From Limnephilus marmoratus (lineage: Eukaryota; Arthropoda; Insecta; Trichoptera; Limnephilidae): a stretch of DNA of 64,000 bases. Numbering within the stretch: the first letter of the stretch is position 1; each line of letters starts with the position of its first letter. The DNA is taken from NCBI GenBank assembly GCA_917880885.1, contig OU862915.1, forward strand, positions 36,960,676 through 37,024,675. Direction: 5' to 3'. This document shows, one piece after another, positions 10,341-21,386 of this stretch. The translations under genes and the position numbers were made by a program. The notes under the pieces are model-generated. The model saw only the letters and a program-made list of their open reading frames with translations, had not been told where the DNA came from and ran no database searches.

Positions 10341-10770
10341 ATTCCAGATACCAAAATTATCAAAATTGTGATAATAATAATTATCATTACTTACCCAATT
10401 ATATGTTTTATCAGCCGACATAACATACTCCAAAAGTGGTAAGAGAAGTATACAATGAAAGAACGAATATTTTTGCATTTTCGTTTACTTGTCGTCTGCC
10501 TGTATTGTGGGACAAAACATTGAATTTCAATTTAGATTCCTGAATGTGGCCTAGAATCTAAGACATTTAATTAATGGATTAACCTAATGCAAATACCGAA
10601 TTAATATCCTATTACACTTTTTAATTCCTACGATATACACTAAAAGCTAAACTTACGAGCACTACGAGCTAAGCCTTTAATTATATTCATTTACGTTTTT
10701 TGTTTTTTGCATTTATTCTAAATGTTCATTCTAGGATAAAACAAAGCGAACCTGAGCAAAACCATTAATG

Positions 10771-12279
10771 GTTTTTTGTGAAAACCTCACAAGAGTCCCA
10801 ACACAGTCTGGAGCCAGTGATACTATGACATCCCCAATTGAAGTATGTTGTGAGATTGAAGGTAATGGGAAGAGGAAGGAGATGGGGAAAAGGAAGGTGG
10901 AAAAGTAACTGGCTATTCAAATCTAGTCACCAAACTAAAGCGATTTCAGCAACGCTTCAATTCTGAATTACACCAGGACGATACTGAGAGCATCTTCTCT
11001 TCGGAAAGTACCGCAAATTTATCTTATATCATTTCAAATGATTAAAATTTGATAACATAAATCAAATAGACAAAGACACAATGTGCAACTCTTATATTGT
11101 GCTGAAGGCCTGCTCTCAATAAAAGGTATATTTGGTTCCTTACTATTAAGGATAACTGGGGAGATAATACTTATAAATGACCACTGATACATAGTCACAG
11201 CACACGTTTCACAGAAAAAAGCCTGAAAATACCTAAAATATCCAATAAGTATGGAATTTGAACGCTGGAGTACTGTGTACCAGTGATTTTTAATAAGCTC
11301 AAAAATAATTTTGCTTTTGAGGAAAATGAGAATTAAAGCATGAAAACTATAAAAATGTGGCTTATCAATGAAAAATATATGTACCTATCTGTAAAAAAAA
11401 TAATCAAAGAAAAAAAAGAAAGATTTGTGATGTTATGGCAGTTAATTTTTTAAGAATATTTGTACCCTTTTCTTAAATGATACCAAATCCGTTATTTTAT
11501 TAAATTCTTCGGGAAGATATTAAAATATTGAACCCCATTGTAAATATAATTAGTGGGTATTTGTTGTTTTGAAAACATAGACATTTTTTTGGTTATGTTA
11601 TGCCTAAATGAAAAGAATCCGTCTGCTTGGTTCAATATATTCGCACCTCACAATCCGGAAGCCTCAGATTCTGAAAAAAATTCTGAAACCGTCACTTTGG
11701 ATCGAGATTGTAAAATATCTATGCAAGATAGCTTTTATATTTCAAATACAATAAGAAGCGTTATTTCATTCTCTTTCTGGTTAAAAGAAAAATACATATG
11801 TTTGCACGAGAGGAAAAGAGATATACAGCTTTTAAAATGTAAGGACGCTCGGGACGTTTTTGGTCTTATGAAAGTATAACGCGATTACATGTTTTGGGAT
11901 GAATTTATTCCTTAACAAGCAGACGGGTTCTCAACATTTTTATTTTTTATTACATTTTCTTTAAATATTTGTAATATCAAATCTTTTTACAGAGGTCTTC
12001 AATTTCCTTTACAATTTTTGATATTATACATATTATTACTTACTTCTAATATTAACGAGTGTATGTTGAGGTAGAACCTACAAACAAGCAGCCATGTGGC
12101 AGCTTTCCAGGACTACCGATAAATTGTCTAAATTATGTATTTATGTAAACTGTGTTTTGTTGAAAATAATTAAAAATAAATAAAAAAAAATCAAATAAAA
12201 TTTATCTGCGCACATCACGGATTGAACTCGCGACCTCCGGATCGCTAGTCGAGAGCCTTGCCGCTTGACCAAGGATGCC
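10771..12279 (-). mobile_element. tRNA-derived SINE copy 1, split by an insertion
   Basis: The minus-strand head (12198-12279) looks tRNA-like, with box A-type TGGTCAAGCGG and box B-type GGTCGCGAGTTCAATCC, the RNA polymerase III promoter pair. The body (10771-11068) carries the family landmarks TGGCATCCCCAATTG-type and GGCTATTCAGATCT-type sequence in reverse, and ends near a short T run on the plus strand. The two parts are separated by 11069-12187. It is not a functional tRNA gene: the acceptor stem does not close. Confidence 0.75.
11069..12187. mobile_element. Insertion into SINE copy 1, containing non-LTR fragments
   Basis: It is bounded by AAATCAAATA (11059-11068 and 12188-12197), a 10-bp target-site duplication. 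On the minus strand 11442-11612 encodes a non-LTR ORF2 C-terminus (TNYIYNGVQYFNIFPEEF ... with a stop at 11442), related to the relic at 1753. At the right end, plus-strand sequence from about 12060 reads like a non-LTR 3' untranslated region ending in AATTAAAAATAAATAAAAA. The opposite polarities suggest a composite insertion. A 108-codon plus-strand open frame (11553-11879) overlaps the relic and is not recognised. Confidence 0.6.
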
Positions 12280-13260
12280 GTCGAATTTGTATTTGTGGTG
12301 TGGAATTCAAAATATTTTGTTAAATAATTCTGCCAATGTGTTATTCGCAGGTAAAACAGATTTAAAATTATCTACGAAAGTGTTAACATTATTTCAAATG
12401 AAGGTGTTTAAAAATAATAATTCAAGAAACTCAAAATTTAATCAACATCACTAAAAAAAATTAAAAGTAGAATAACATTAAGAGAGAAAAAATATATGAG
12501 TGCAACATGGACTCGAATTAGGACTCTCGTTTGCCGGGCGGATGCATTCTAAACCCAATTGTGCCACCAAATCCTTTACCTATACTGTCGTTTTATCTAC
12601 CGCATATTTACTGTAAACCACTAACATTATTGCACTTAACTTTCCGTGAGAGGAATCTATCTTTGTGTTTTTTTTTGTATTGCAAAATACAATCAATCTA
12701 TAATATTATCTTACCCAAGATATCATTTTGGGTTAGATAGTAGATAGACTTTAGTACAATCTGGAACGAGTAGATTAGTATTTTTAGAAAACTTAAACTT
12801 TTATCAATACTTTTACACTCCGGTGATGCTTACCATTGAAACCATTAAGTGAAACTTCGAATATAACAAATCATATACTTATATCTGTCTTTGTAGCATG
12901 ACTTGATAGTTCAAATAATTATAGCCGAAATGCGTTTAGATACCTGATTAAAATAATATATCCCGATTAATTCAAAATATAATTCATTTGCGATTTTATT
13001 TCATTCAATGATGCTATCTGTGCAATAATTATTTTCTGTCCGATGTTGATGAATTATTTTTTTCGATTGTATTTCTTAATTGAACATTGTTACAGTCGAA
13101 ATAATTTGTTCTCCTTATATATAATAAACATAGTTTTACGTTATTTTCGCATTTTGGTAGTTGTGGTATGGAATTGCGTATGAATAAACGCAAGTCTTCT
13201 AATTTATCAGATGCCTACTTAAAATGTTGTCATTATCATTTGTTTTGGTTTTTTTTTCAA

Positions 13261-14640
13261 TCATAAGTACCGAGAGTGTATTATTTACTCATTCGTTTTA
13301 ATTTAATTATCTGGCATTCGGTCATTTTACGTGTAAAAATGTGTTATTTCATTGTCAAAAATGATATGACCTCGGCAACTGTTTCCAATCATCCATCTCC
13401 TATTTTTAACAGAATACGTGCATAAGCCCTATGTCATCTTCATTGTAAAGGTGCACTCCCGTTTAAACGTCTATCTGAATTTCCTCCCACTTGCCCATAA
13501 GTTTGACGACTTGAGACCGGCTTTAAGTTCATCTGACTCCCTGAATCACTGTTAGAATTTGTCGGAAATCACCAGCAGTTACCCAACCATCTCTCCTGTA
13601 ATATCCGTGATGCTACATATATCCTACAGCAGGGATGGGGAATCTACGGTTTTTTGTGCGGTCCGCGACCTCTTTTGTGCGTCGCGGTCGTGCCGAAAGA
13701 ACCTTAAAAAAATTCACTTAGAAAGCGAGAATGGTTTTCTTTCACGGTATGTAAGATATATATTTTAGTTTAGATAAAAAAAATAGAAAAAACACATTAT
13801 AAAAAATGACGAATTCACAGTTATTTATATAAAGTCTGACCTTTGTCGAAGGCCGTAAGCATGTGAACGTCAATAAAGCATTCTAAAATCGTCTTCCTAT
13901 TCCATAAAAAAAAAAAAAAATTAGTACAATTTTAATTTTAGCCGGTGCACCCCTCCGACACTCATCTTTTCCTCGGAGTCTTCGAACACTTCCCCTTCTC
14001 CCCCAAGTACATTTCTTCGAGGCAAAATCGGGGATCCGGCTAAAGGGCGCGGACTTCGGGTTTCGTCTGCGCTTAGGCAGATAGCTGTACGTATTCTCAT
14101 TGGGACTTCCCGGTGGTTTTGTGAAATTTTTTAAAGGTTTTAACCTTCTCTGGCTATTATTTTCTTTTGATACATATTTTTTTCCGCTATTATAGTAATT
14201 AATTACTTACATCATATGATTCTATTATGACTTTTTTGTCCTCTTTACTTCTTTTATTTTCGGAAGATTTCTTCGACTGGTTACAGCTCTTAGTTTTATT
14301 TTTATTTTACTAACACTTTTATCTCTGTTTTTATGTTACCTATTTCAGAAGAATTATTCCACGAGCTGCTACTTCTATTTCTCTTTAGTATAATATTAAT
14401 ATAAGTAGTGGCATACTGCTTACTATCCCCGTATGCATGAGAAAAGAAATTGGAGGGTCTAGGTCTAGAGTCGTTCAAGTAAATTTAGCTTCATTCAATA
14501 AAAAAGTCTTGACATGTGCAGTGAAGGAGGAAACCATATGTTTCATGGGTACCCTCCAATAAGCAGATGGACTGATGGAGAAGTGCCAGGTTGCGATGAC
14601 AGCTTGACGTGTGTGTCTACCTCTTGGGTTTTTTTATAAA
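13261..14640. other. Intergenic; retroposed poly(A) end near 13920
   Basis: No gene recognised. An AATAAA (13872-13877) is followed 28 bases later by a run of 15 A (13906-13920), the signature of a reverse-transcribed mRNA or retroposon 3' end. Its body upstream (about 13620-13870) is not identifiable. CAGGGATGGGGAATC at about 13629 resembles an hAT-type terminal sequence, but no partner end was found. A GC-richer stretch lies at 13940-14090. Confidence 0.45.
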
Positions 14641-15868
14641 TATACGTGTTCGATTAGGTCCAAACCTTAGAGTATTACTCTGAGGTCCAAACAGACTAAA
14701 AATTTGTCAAAATACATAGTTTAATTAATAGATTCAGTTTTCAATCTTGATATAATTGTTTTTTGTGTAATTAACCTCTTAGAGCGATGTGAAGTAATAA
14801 TATTTTTTTTTTACTCCTTCCCCAGGAAAACCCTTGAGCATCCAGATGTGTGGATCTTCAGCGACCGCGTCTAGAAACCCCAATCCGAGCAGAGAATTCT
14901 AACTCCAAACACCACGCGCGCCTTGATGTCTCAGACCACCACCGCTCCGTCATCCGATGGGTGGAGCATCCGAAATTACACATTCCGATCCGTATCCGTA
15001 GACATCCGCAACCAGTCAGTCCCCATTAAAACCCATGTCAGGACAAATCCAAAAACGCAACGAGTCACGTTTACTTCCATGGATACAAGATACAAGGACA
15101 CCGCCTTCAACGACACAATTCCTTTGATGCATACGAGTCACAAATAATATGACTATAATTAACATCACACTAACTTCGCATTAACCGACAAATTCACCTC
15201 GATGCTACCGCATCACAAATATGACCCTCCGTCATATAAAAAACATCATTCTTAAACTCCTAATAAAACTCTCTCGTGCGGAATGACAAGTCCACGTCTG
15301 CTGCCATGTTTCTCTCCCGTTCCGCCGCCCTCCTTCCGGCGCGAGCCTGCCAACTTGACCCTTGACTATCTGTCAAACTTAATAACCAAAAAGTGTAAAA
15401 AAAAACAGTACCTACTCGCAAAAAAAAACAATACCTATGAAAATTAACACGTTACAACGACAAACTAGTTGGTACCGAATCTAGTTGGTACAGTTATTTC
15501 AACATCCAATCAACAGTCGCTCCCAAATAAACGTGTTCATTTACCAGCCCAATACCATCGCAAATTCAGGGCTGCAAATATTTTGATAATTACGAGTAAG
15601 GTTCCAACAATTTGGGAGGTAGTATGTGTACCGCCACCCTGGGAAACGTTTATTCTATAACCAATACCCCTGCCGTAGGTCACGCCAACAACTATGGCTA
15701 GCAAATATGACTAAGCGGTTTTACACTTTATTTTAAGTCCATTGGCTTGGGGGATTTTATAGGCAGAAACATTAAAACCACTTTTTTTGCCTTTGACAAA
15801 ATGTTTTTTTTAATATGCAGCTAGTACAGTTTTTTGGTTGACACAAAATAATAAGCATACGGGAATAT
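14641..15868. other. Intergenic with unassigned GC-richer segments
   Basis: A small inverted repeat, CCTTAGAGTA/TTACTCTGAGG, is near 14666-14687. The segment 14820-15360 is GC-richer than its surroundings and holds a 74-codon plus-strand open frame (14923-15147). On the minus strand a short open run starts at an ATG near 15309 and is interrupted by a stop. I recognise neither. They may be fragments of a transposon or of an untranslated exon. Confidence 0.4.
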
Positions 15869-18091
15869 TTATTCGGACTCTGCAGGATCTTTAGCCGCTC
15901 CCCCTTCTTTTTCGGCAAATTTTTTTCTATATTCCTTTAGTTTTTCAGTGTCCATTAATGCGACAACAACCTTATAGCAGGTAACGTTTTCTGTGGCAGT
16001 GAAAAAATCCAACAAAACTTTGAATTTTCCATGGAAATACTTCTCTCCCATGAAGGAGTGCCCAATAAAATCTAAATCCAATTGTTTTATGAGCTTTGTG
16101 CCCTGAAACGAAAATTACTATGAATCTACTGAGACAATCTTTCACCAATTTCGTGCAAGATTTGTGTGCAGTCTCTATGTTTTAATAAATATTAGGTACT
16201 TACATATGAAATAGGCGTTTTGTATGGGAGGAACCAGTCTTGTAAGTCGATTTTTTTTTAATATAATATATTTATTTAATCAAAATATGTACCATTGCTA
16301 TCTATGCATTTTTGCCATCTCATAGGTAGTTCATCGATCCCTTTACTAAAAAAACCATTCGGACGGGAATCAATAAAATCTTTGAAGGCGGTTTGGACTG
16401 CCCCATAGGAGTTGAATTTTTTCCCTTGCAAGAAGTTATCCAAATTTCTAAAAAAAAGGTAATCTGTTGGGGCAAGGCCCGGAGAGTACGGTGGATGTCT
16501 TAGACATTCCAATTGAAGCTCCTCTAATTTGGTAGCCGTCTGTTGTGCAGTGTGCGGTCTAGCAGTCAACGCGCGTTTGTTGATTTGCTTCACTCAATTC
16601 GTGAGGTACCCACCTTTCAAGCTTTTTCACCTTCCCAATTTGCTTCAAGTGGATTAAAACAGTTTTATCACTAACACCGCAGCCTGCAGCTAACTCGGAC
16701 GTAGTTTGCGATGGATCCGCTTCCACAAAAGCCTTCAATTCTTCATTATCAACTTTCGTCTCCGGCCGTTCACGGTGCTTGTTCTGCAGGTCGAAATTTC
16801 CAGAACGAAAACGTTGGAACCAAAAACGCACTGTGTTTTCTTTTGCGGCACCGTCGCCATACACATCATTAATCCTTCGAGCCGTTTCTGCAGCACTGGT
16901 GCCACGGTAGAACTCGTAATCGTAAATAACGCGATATTTCAAGTTTTCCATTTTGTAAACTAAGTGACGCAAAGATAAAAACAATTAAGGAAAAAACAAA
17001 TGAATTATAATTTTCAAAACACAAATACATGAGTAAATAGCTGTATAAATTTGAATTTGGAATTCCTAACCAAAGAGAAGATATTTGAGATCAAAGTTGC
17101 CAGTACGGCAAAACGCCAATTTCATATATAAGGAACTAATATTATATTACACCACAAACATCTGCAAATATATGCAACAACCGTCTGTTATTATGTACTA
17201 AATTAAGAATTTTTAATGACGAAACCATTTTAAGACGAGTCAACGTTATTACCTTTTTAATCTTACAATTATCATCCATCAAGTAGCACTGATCAAAGCA
17301 ATTCTTCTTTATTACGGGATAGTTACACACGTTTTCGGAATTGAAAGTCACCAGGTACTCGAATCTTCTTGATTTTTCAGACCAAATCCAAAATCGAATG
17401 CGAGCCTGTGAATAAAATATTTTTGTTTGAGATATATTCTAACTAAGTGAAAAATATGGCACTGGGGTAATAAAATAATTCATTGTATGAGGAGTTTGGG
17501 TATTTTTAACCCTCCTTTAGATTCTTAATATGGATCGGTAACAAGGTAGGACTCAAAACTAATCCCTGAGAGACGCAAAATTCTTCTTTCCTTCGCGGCC
17601 CTGAAACAATTTTGGTCCTGGGCAGCATGCGTTTTGGAGCTTATTAAAATTATTTTACCATTAGTCACATTCTTTACTGAATGATTTTATTTTCAAGTAC
17701 GTTACTGTTAATTCAGTTAATTTATTTATTTGCACAATGTACCATAACAAGCAATTTAATAATTTCTGTAGAGTTTTTGGGCTTGCTTAGAAGGTTTTAT
17801 ACCCCATAATAATCGGATCTGTGTTGTCTGGAAATGACTTATCGGCTAACTATCATCAATTTATTTATAAACGTCATTTTTCAAACTGAAGCCTTTAGTA
17901 AAAATAAACATAATAATGCAACAAGTATACACCATTACAACTCCTCCATCTCTTTTATTGGTAGAATAGCCATTCAAATAAGACGTGTGGTTGACTGGGT
18001 CGTAGTGCATTGCGATGGAGTTTTCTGTTAGGTTTATACTCTTATACCCCTTGCAAAGTTTTACATAATGGAAGTAGGTCCCGTAGGGCTC
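15869..18091 (-). CDS. Spliced gene for a probable secreted cysteine protein (three visible exons, 5' end not found)
   Basis: Three minus-strand exons join in phase 0: 17933-18091 (53 codons), 17253-17405 (51 codons) and 15869-16102 (77 codons plus stop). Borders are canonical: TTTTGTTTTAG before exon 18091, ATG/GTGTAT donor at 17933, TTTATTCACAG before 17405, AAG/GTAATA donor at 17253, TTTCGTTTCAG before 16102. The joined 181 residues have several cysteines and three N-glycosylation sequons (NLT, NHT, NVT), so I infer secretion. No signal peptide exon is identified upstream. Size, cysteine pattern and the closing 'KVLLDFFTATENVTCYKVVVAL'-like strand recall DUF1091/CheB or GM2-activator-like insect proteins; that assignment is tentative. 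AATAAA overlaps the stop codon. A mariner lies in the 16103-17252 intron. Confidence 0.6.
16201..17130 (-). mobile_element. Mariner transposon with internal deletion
   Basis: The terminal inverted repeats share ATATGAAAT.GGCGTTTTG (16204-16222, and mirrored at 17108-17127) and sit next to TA dinucleotides. The N-terminal part (16559-16984) keeps the paired helix-turn-helix region, with TVRFWFQRFRSGNFDL, LKQIGKVKKL and WVPHELSE. The C-terminal part (16276-16593) keeps HPPYSPGLAPTDY, which holds the third catalytic Asp, and ends NGTYFD. The section with the first two catalytic Asp residues is missing, and the remaining parts are in different frames. ARPHTAQ survives but its preceding Asp is gone. 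About 0.93 kb remains of a usual 1.3 kb, so it is inactive but possibly mobilisable in trans. Confidence 0.85.
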
Positions 18092-18394
18092 CTAAAACAA
18101 AAACACAAAAGGTCAATATTTGAAAAGTAAAAGTAAAACATAAGGAAAGAATGGTAAATTGTACATTTTTGTTTGTTGAGTGGCTAAGCCATGCAGATGA
18201 AAAGTTGTAATAATATAACAAAAATTAAAATAATATACTTTTTATTTTAAATCTTAGAGAAAGAAACACGGTTCTATTAATAACAAAATTATGCTTTTCG
18301 ATATTACAAAAACGTTATCAGAAATGGTTCTTCAAATTAGAAATAGAAATAGTATAAACGTCAATGAAACAAATTACTTCTTCAATCTTTGCAA

Positions 18395-18505
18395 ATTCAC
18401 TTTGTGGCATCATTTTTAATTACTTTAAATAAATCTCTTTATAAAACACCACTATTTCATCAAAATTATCTACTTGTTTCTTCGTCAGGATAAGATTAAA
18501 CTTGA
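18395..18505 (+). repeat. Interspersed repeat, partial copy
   Basis: Matches 3425-3545 in the same orientation, with shared TGTGGCATCATTTTTA and TTCTTCGTCAGGATAAGATTA. The family is unknown. Confidence 0.45.
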
Positions 18506-18604
18506 TTAACGTTAATTCCCGACCGAGTTATTATTCAGCGAGACTAAATTATTCCGTAATTTATTTATATTGCAGACTATGAAATATGTATTTAAAAACA
18601 TAAA

Positions 18605-18829
18605 TTGTTTCGAAAAAACGCAAATAGAATTAGCCAAAGGACAAATTATGTGTTTTATACTCCCCAAATTAAAATCAAATTAATGCAAACACATTGCAGT
18701 TTTATTGGTCCTCGTACATTTAATCTTCTACCAAAACACATTCAAATGACAGATAAACTATCACTTTACACAAAAGAATTAAAATTATGGCTAAATGATG
18801 CAGATGTTGAAACACTTTTTGTATTATAA
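18605..18829 (+). pseudogene. Non-LTR ORF2 C-terminus, relic
   Basis: The frame encodes a short tail with FIGPRTFNLLPKHIQ, the conserved closing block of non-LTR ORF2 proteins, and then stops. There is no reverse transcriptase upstream. It abuts the separate fragment at 18870-19980. Confidence 0.6.
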
Positions 18830-18869
18830 ATTCTATATAAATCTTCATACTTCACTATTTATTACAACT

Positions 18870-19980
18870 CCACTGTAACTTCAAGACTAACTTTATTAAA
18901 CCTACACCCAAAATTAAAAATACACGAATGTAATAACTCATCTCAGAACAGGAATTGCAACTGCCCATGCCTAGAACAAGTAGCAACTATCAAATATTTA
19001 GGATTAACCTTTGATACACATCTAAATTGGAAGCAACATATACTTAACACTACAAACATAATCCGCAAATCTATTTACTTTTTCAAACAAACGCGCAATT
19101 TCCTTAACCTACAACTTTTAAAAACAGTGTATTACTCACTGTGCCAATCTCACATCGAATACGGAATTTTAGCTTGGGGTAACACTTATTATAATGCCCT
19201 CGAACCCATCATTAAAGCACAAAAACTAATAATAAAAATAATTCTTAAACTTCCTCTCACTACCAGCACTGATACGATCTTCAATACTTTCAACGTTATG
19301 GACATTAAACAGCTCTACGCAAAATCCATCTTACTTTATTTACATAAAAACAACAAAATCCTATACAAACCAACACAAATGATACACAATACACGAGCCA
19401 AAAATAAAGAACTTCTCCAAACTCCCTTTTCTAAAACCACCTTTGGACAAAAACACTTTAAATACATAGCTTGCAAACTATACAATACACTTCCAGCCAC
19501 GATTAGACAAACCGAATCAAAGACCAAACACAAACAAGATTTAAAGAAATGGATTATAAGTATTGGACGCAACACTACTGCTAACATCTGTAAAATAGAG
19601 TACAAATAGACAGAATTACCATCTCACGTATGTCCTTACCCTTATTAAAGAACTTAAAATAGTAAAATCCTATATGTATAATATAACTTCCTATATAGAC
19701 TCGAAAGGATTTACTACTTTATTCATCTCTTCCTTCACCCATATAATGCTCTCTTTATGATATTAACCCTCAATCTTAATCATCTTTCTGTTTGAATTGT
19801 ATAAATCAGTATGTATCTTACTTTAAATATTCTCATGTTGTAATTAAATATTCTTATGTATGATACTCATTTATGTACCTCTACGCCTGTCTCAACACAG
19901 GTATTCCCTAGTGAGACAGGCATCGAATAATGTTATGTAAACATACCTTTTATAGATAAATAAATAAATAAAAAAAAATT
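18870..19980 (+). mobile_element. 5'-truncated non-LTR retrotransposon, 3' end intact
   Basis: The coding part resumes in RT-distal sequence (CPCLEQVATIKYLGLTFDTH near 18975-19022) and runs through an open frame (19127-19609) ending in KLYNTLPATIRQ and a stop. A 3' untranslated region follows, with CTGTCTCAACACAG / CTAGTGAGACAG inverted sequence and a tail of TAAA repeats (19961-19980). It is the same family as the relic at 5157-7010; both share NRNC(D)CPCLEQV and FKQT(R/N). Dead-on-arrival 5' truncation is typical of non-LTR insertion. Confidence 0.8.
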
Positions 19981-20356
19981 ACCTTTCTCGAAACCATAAT
20001 AAAAAATCAACTAACTTCTTTGTGTCACTTTTTTACTACAATATTTTCAAAGATACTTATATATTTAAACATTCACTTTAAAATTAACATTTTTTACTTG
20101 TATTTATTTAAACATTTTAACTAAAGTGCTAAATTATTTATTGATGTAATTTAGAACTTTAGTTTAGTTTACCCACGCACAGGTAGTGCCTTAGTGGGTT
20201 CCCATTAGGGGGTGTTCAAGTAGTACGTAACGCAATTTTTGGCGTTTTTAACCCCCCCCCCCCCCCCCCGTGTAACGCACCGTAACGTTTTTCTCTGTAC
20301 CCTTCCCCCCTAAACGTTACCTAACACACAAGTGACAATTTTTACCTGAAAGTCAC

Positions 20357-20739
20357 TGTTAAGAAATTAAAGTTGATATTTAGTTGAGCAAGGGTTGAAA
20401 TGTTTCTCCGCTTTTAACAAAGAGGTCAGGCATAGTTGTGGTTCGAGGATTTACACATAGATGTCAGGGTTGGCTATAGTCTTCCCTCCCAAATGGACCC
20501 TGTTGTAAATTTATAAATAGGATGAATTCATTATTTTCTACCTCTTTCTGCATTAGTTTGCCTTTAAAAGGAAACGTTAGATTATCAGTCCGTTGGGGGG
20601 ATTTAATAATTTATTTGGATTGGAATTGTTGTACATTATTGCCAATAAATTAATTTTGTATCTACCTTGAATTTCTTGTTGAAGTTTTTGAAGACCTAAA
20701 AACTTACATTATTTGATTAATCGAATCAAAACCCTAACA
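20357..20739 (+). repeat. BEL/Pao 5' LTR
   Basis: It starts TGTTAAGAAATT and ends AACCCTAACA, with TG...CA boundaries. It contains TATAAATAGG (near 20513) as a likely core promoter and CCAATAAATTAATT (near 20641) as a likely polyadenylation signal. Confidence 0.95.
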
Positions 20740-20741
20740 TT

Positions 20742-20760
20742 TGGTCCTTCGAGCCGGATT
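20742..20760 (+). promoter_or_regulatory. Primer-binding site, tRNA-Tyr type
   Basis: TGGTCCTTCGAGCCGGATT begins two bases after the 5' LTR. It is complementary to the 3' end of the conserved animal tRNA-Tyr (…CCGGCTCGAAGGACCA). The tRNA match is from my knowledge of that tRNA. Confidence 0.8.
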
Positions 20761-21386
20761 AACGATTGAATCGCGAGTGATAAAAGAACCAGCATCTTCA
20801 ACATTCATCAAGAGAGATCTTCAGAGAAAAGGGCAAGTGACCAATTCCCATTCCTATATACCTTATTTTCCCAGGCAGGAGAGCATGATTGATGGAGTAC
20901 ATAACCGTATTTCTTTGTTTGTTTTAAATTTATTTAAAAAAAACGGGCTGATTATTGCTGTGGTGTTAAATTGATTTCATACCCAACAGCAACATTGTCG
21001 ATAAAAATTGTTACATCAATGTAAAAAGAAGTTTTAGAATACTGAGAAAGCATTTTAAACTTCATAAATGATTAATTACGAATGATTATTTGAAAATCCG
21101 TAAGTTAAAAATTCGAATTTTACCGCGAGGCGGTTGTTTAAACGCAGCCGTAGGCCTAACGCATGCGCGGTAGGAACAAATAACAAATAATATTATTGTT
21201 TATTTTGACAGCTAACGGGCTGTGGCATTTTGCGAGATAAGATTCATTTCATGGTTAAAATTCATCGTTTATCGGTTAATAAGTAAAATTCTGTGATCAA
21301 GGGCAGTGCACGTGTAGTGATTAATTACAAGTGATTATAATTTAACGTTTGTGTTCTGTGAGTACCTTATTTTTGATATTTAAAAA

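Larger units (their letters stand above)
10130..13260. repeat. Ancient duplicated block, copy 1
   Basis: About 3.1 kb here aligns collinearly and in the same orientation with 32320-34510. Shared pieces are an RT relic, a SINE, ATTCTGCCAATGTGTTATT (12330 / 33700), GGAATCTATCTTTGT (12655 / 33899), and CGTAGTTTTACGTTATTTT (13131 / 34391). Divergence is substantial. Copy 1 is longer because of a 1.1-kb insertion at 11069-12187. No gene is visible in 12280-13260. Confidence 0.65.

Noticed and set aside
11553..11879. 108-codon plus-strand open frame as a gene
   Set aside because: It overlaps a minus-strand non-LTR C-terminal relic inside a dated insertion, has no recognisable domain and has no splice context.
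12198..12279. Functional tRNA gene
   Set aside because: It has box A and box B-like motifs, but the stems do not pair into a full cloverleaf and the same head recurs joined to the SINE body at 33.6 and 60.8 kb.
13620..13920. hAT transposon starting at CAGGGATGGGGAATC
   Set aside because: No inverse partner end or 8-bp duplication was found in the following kilobases.
12751..13930. TTAGTACAAT at 12751-12760 and 13921-13930 as a target duplication around a retroposon ending in A15
   Set aside because: The sequence just right of 12760 continues to match the duplicated block at 33.99 kb, so nothing was inserted there. The 10-base match is probably coincidence, though the A15 tail remains a real retroposition mark.
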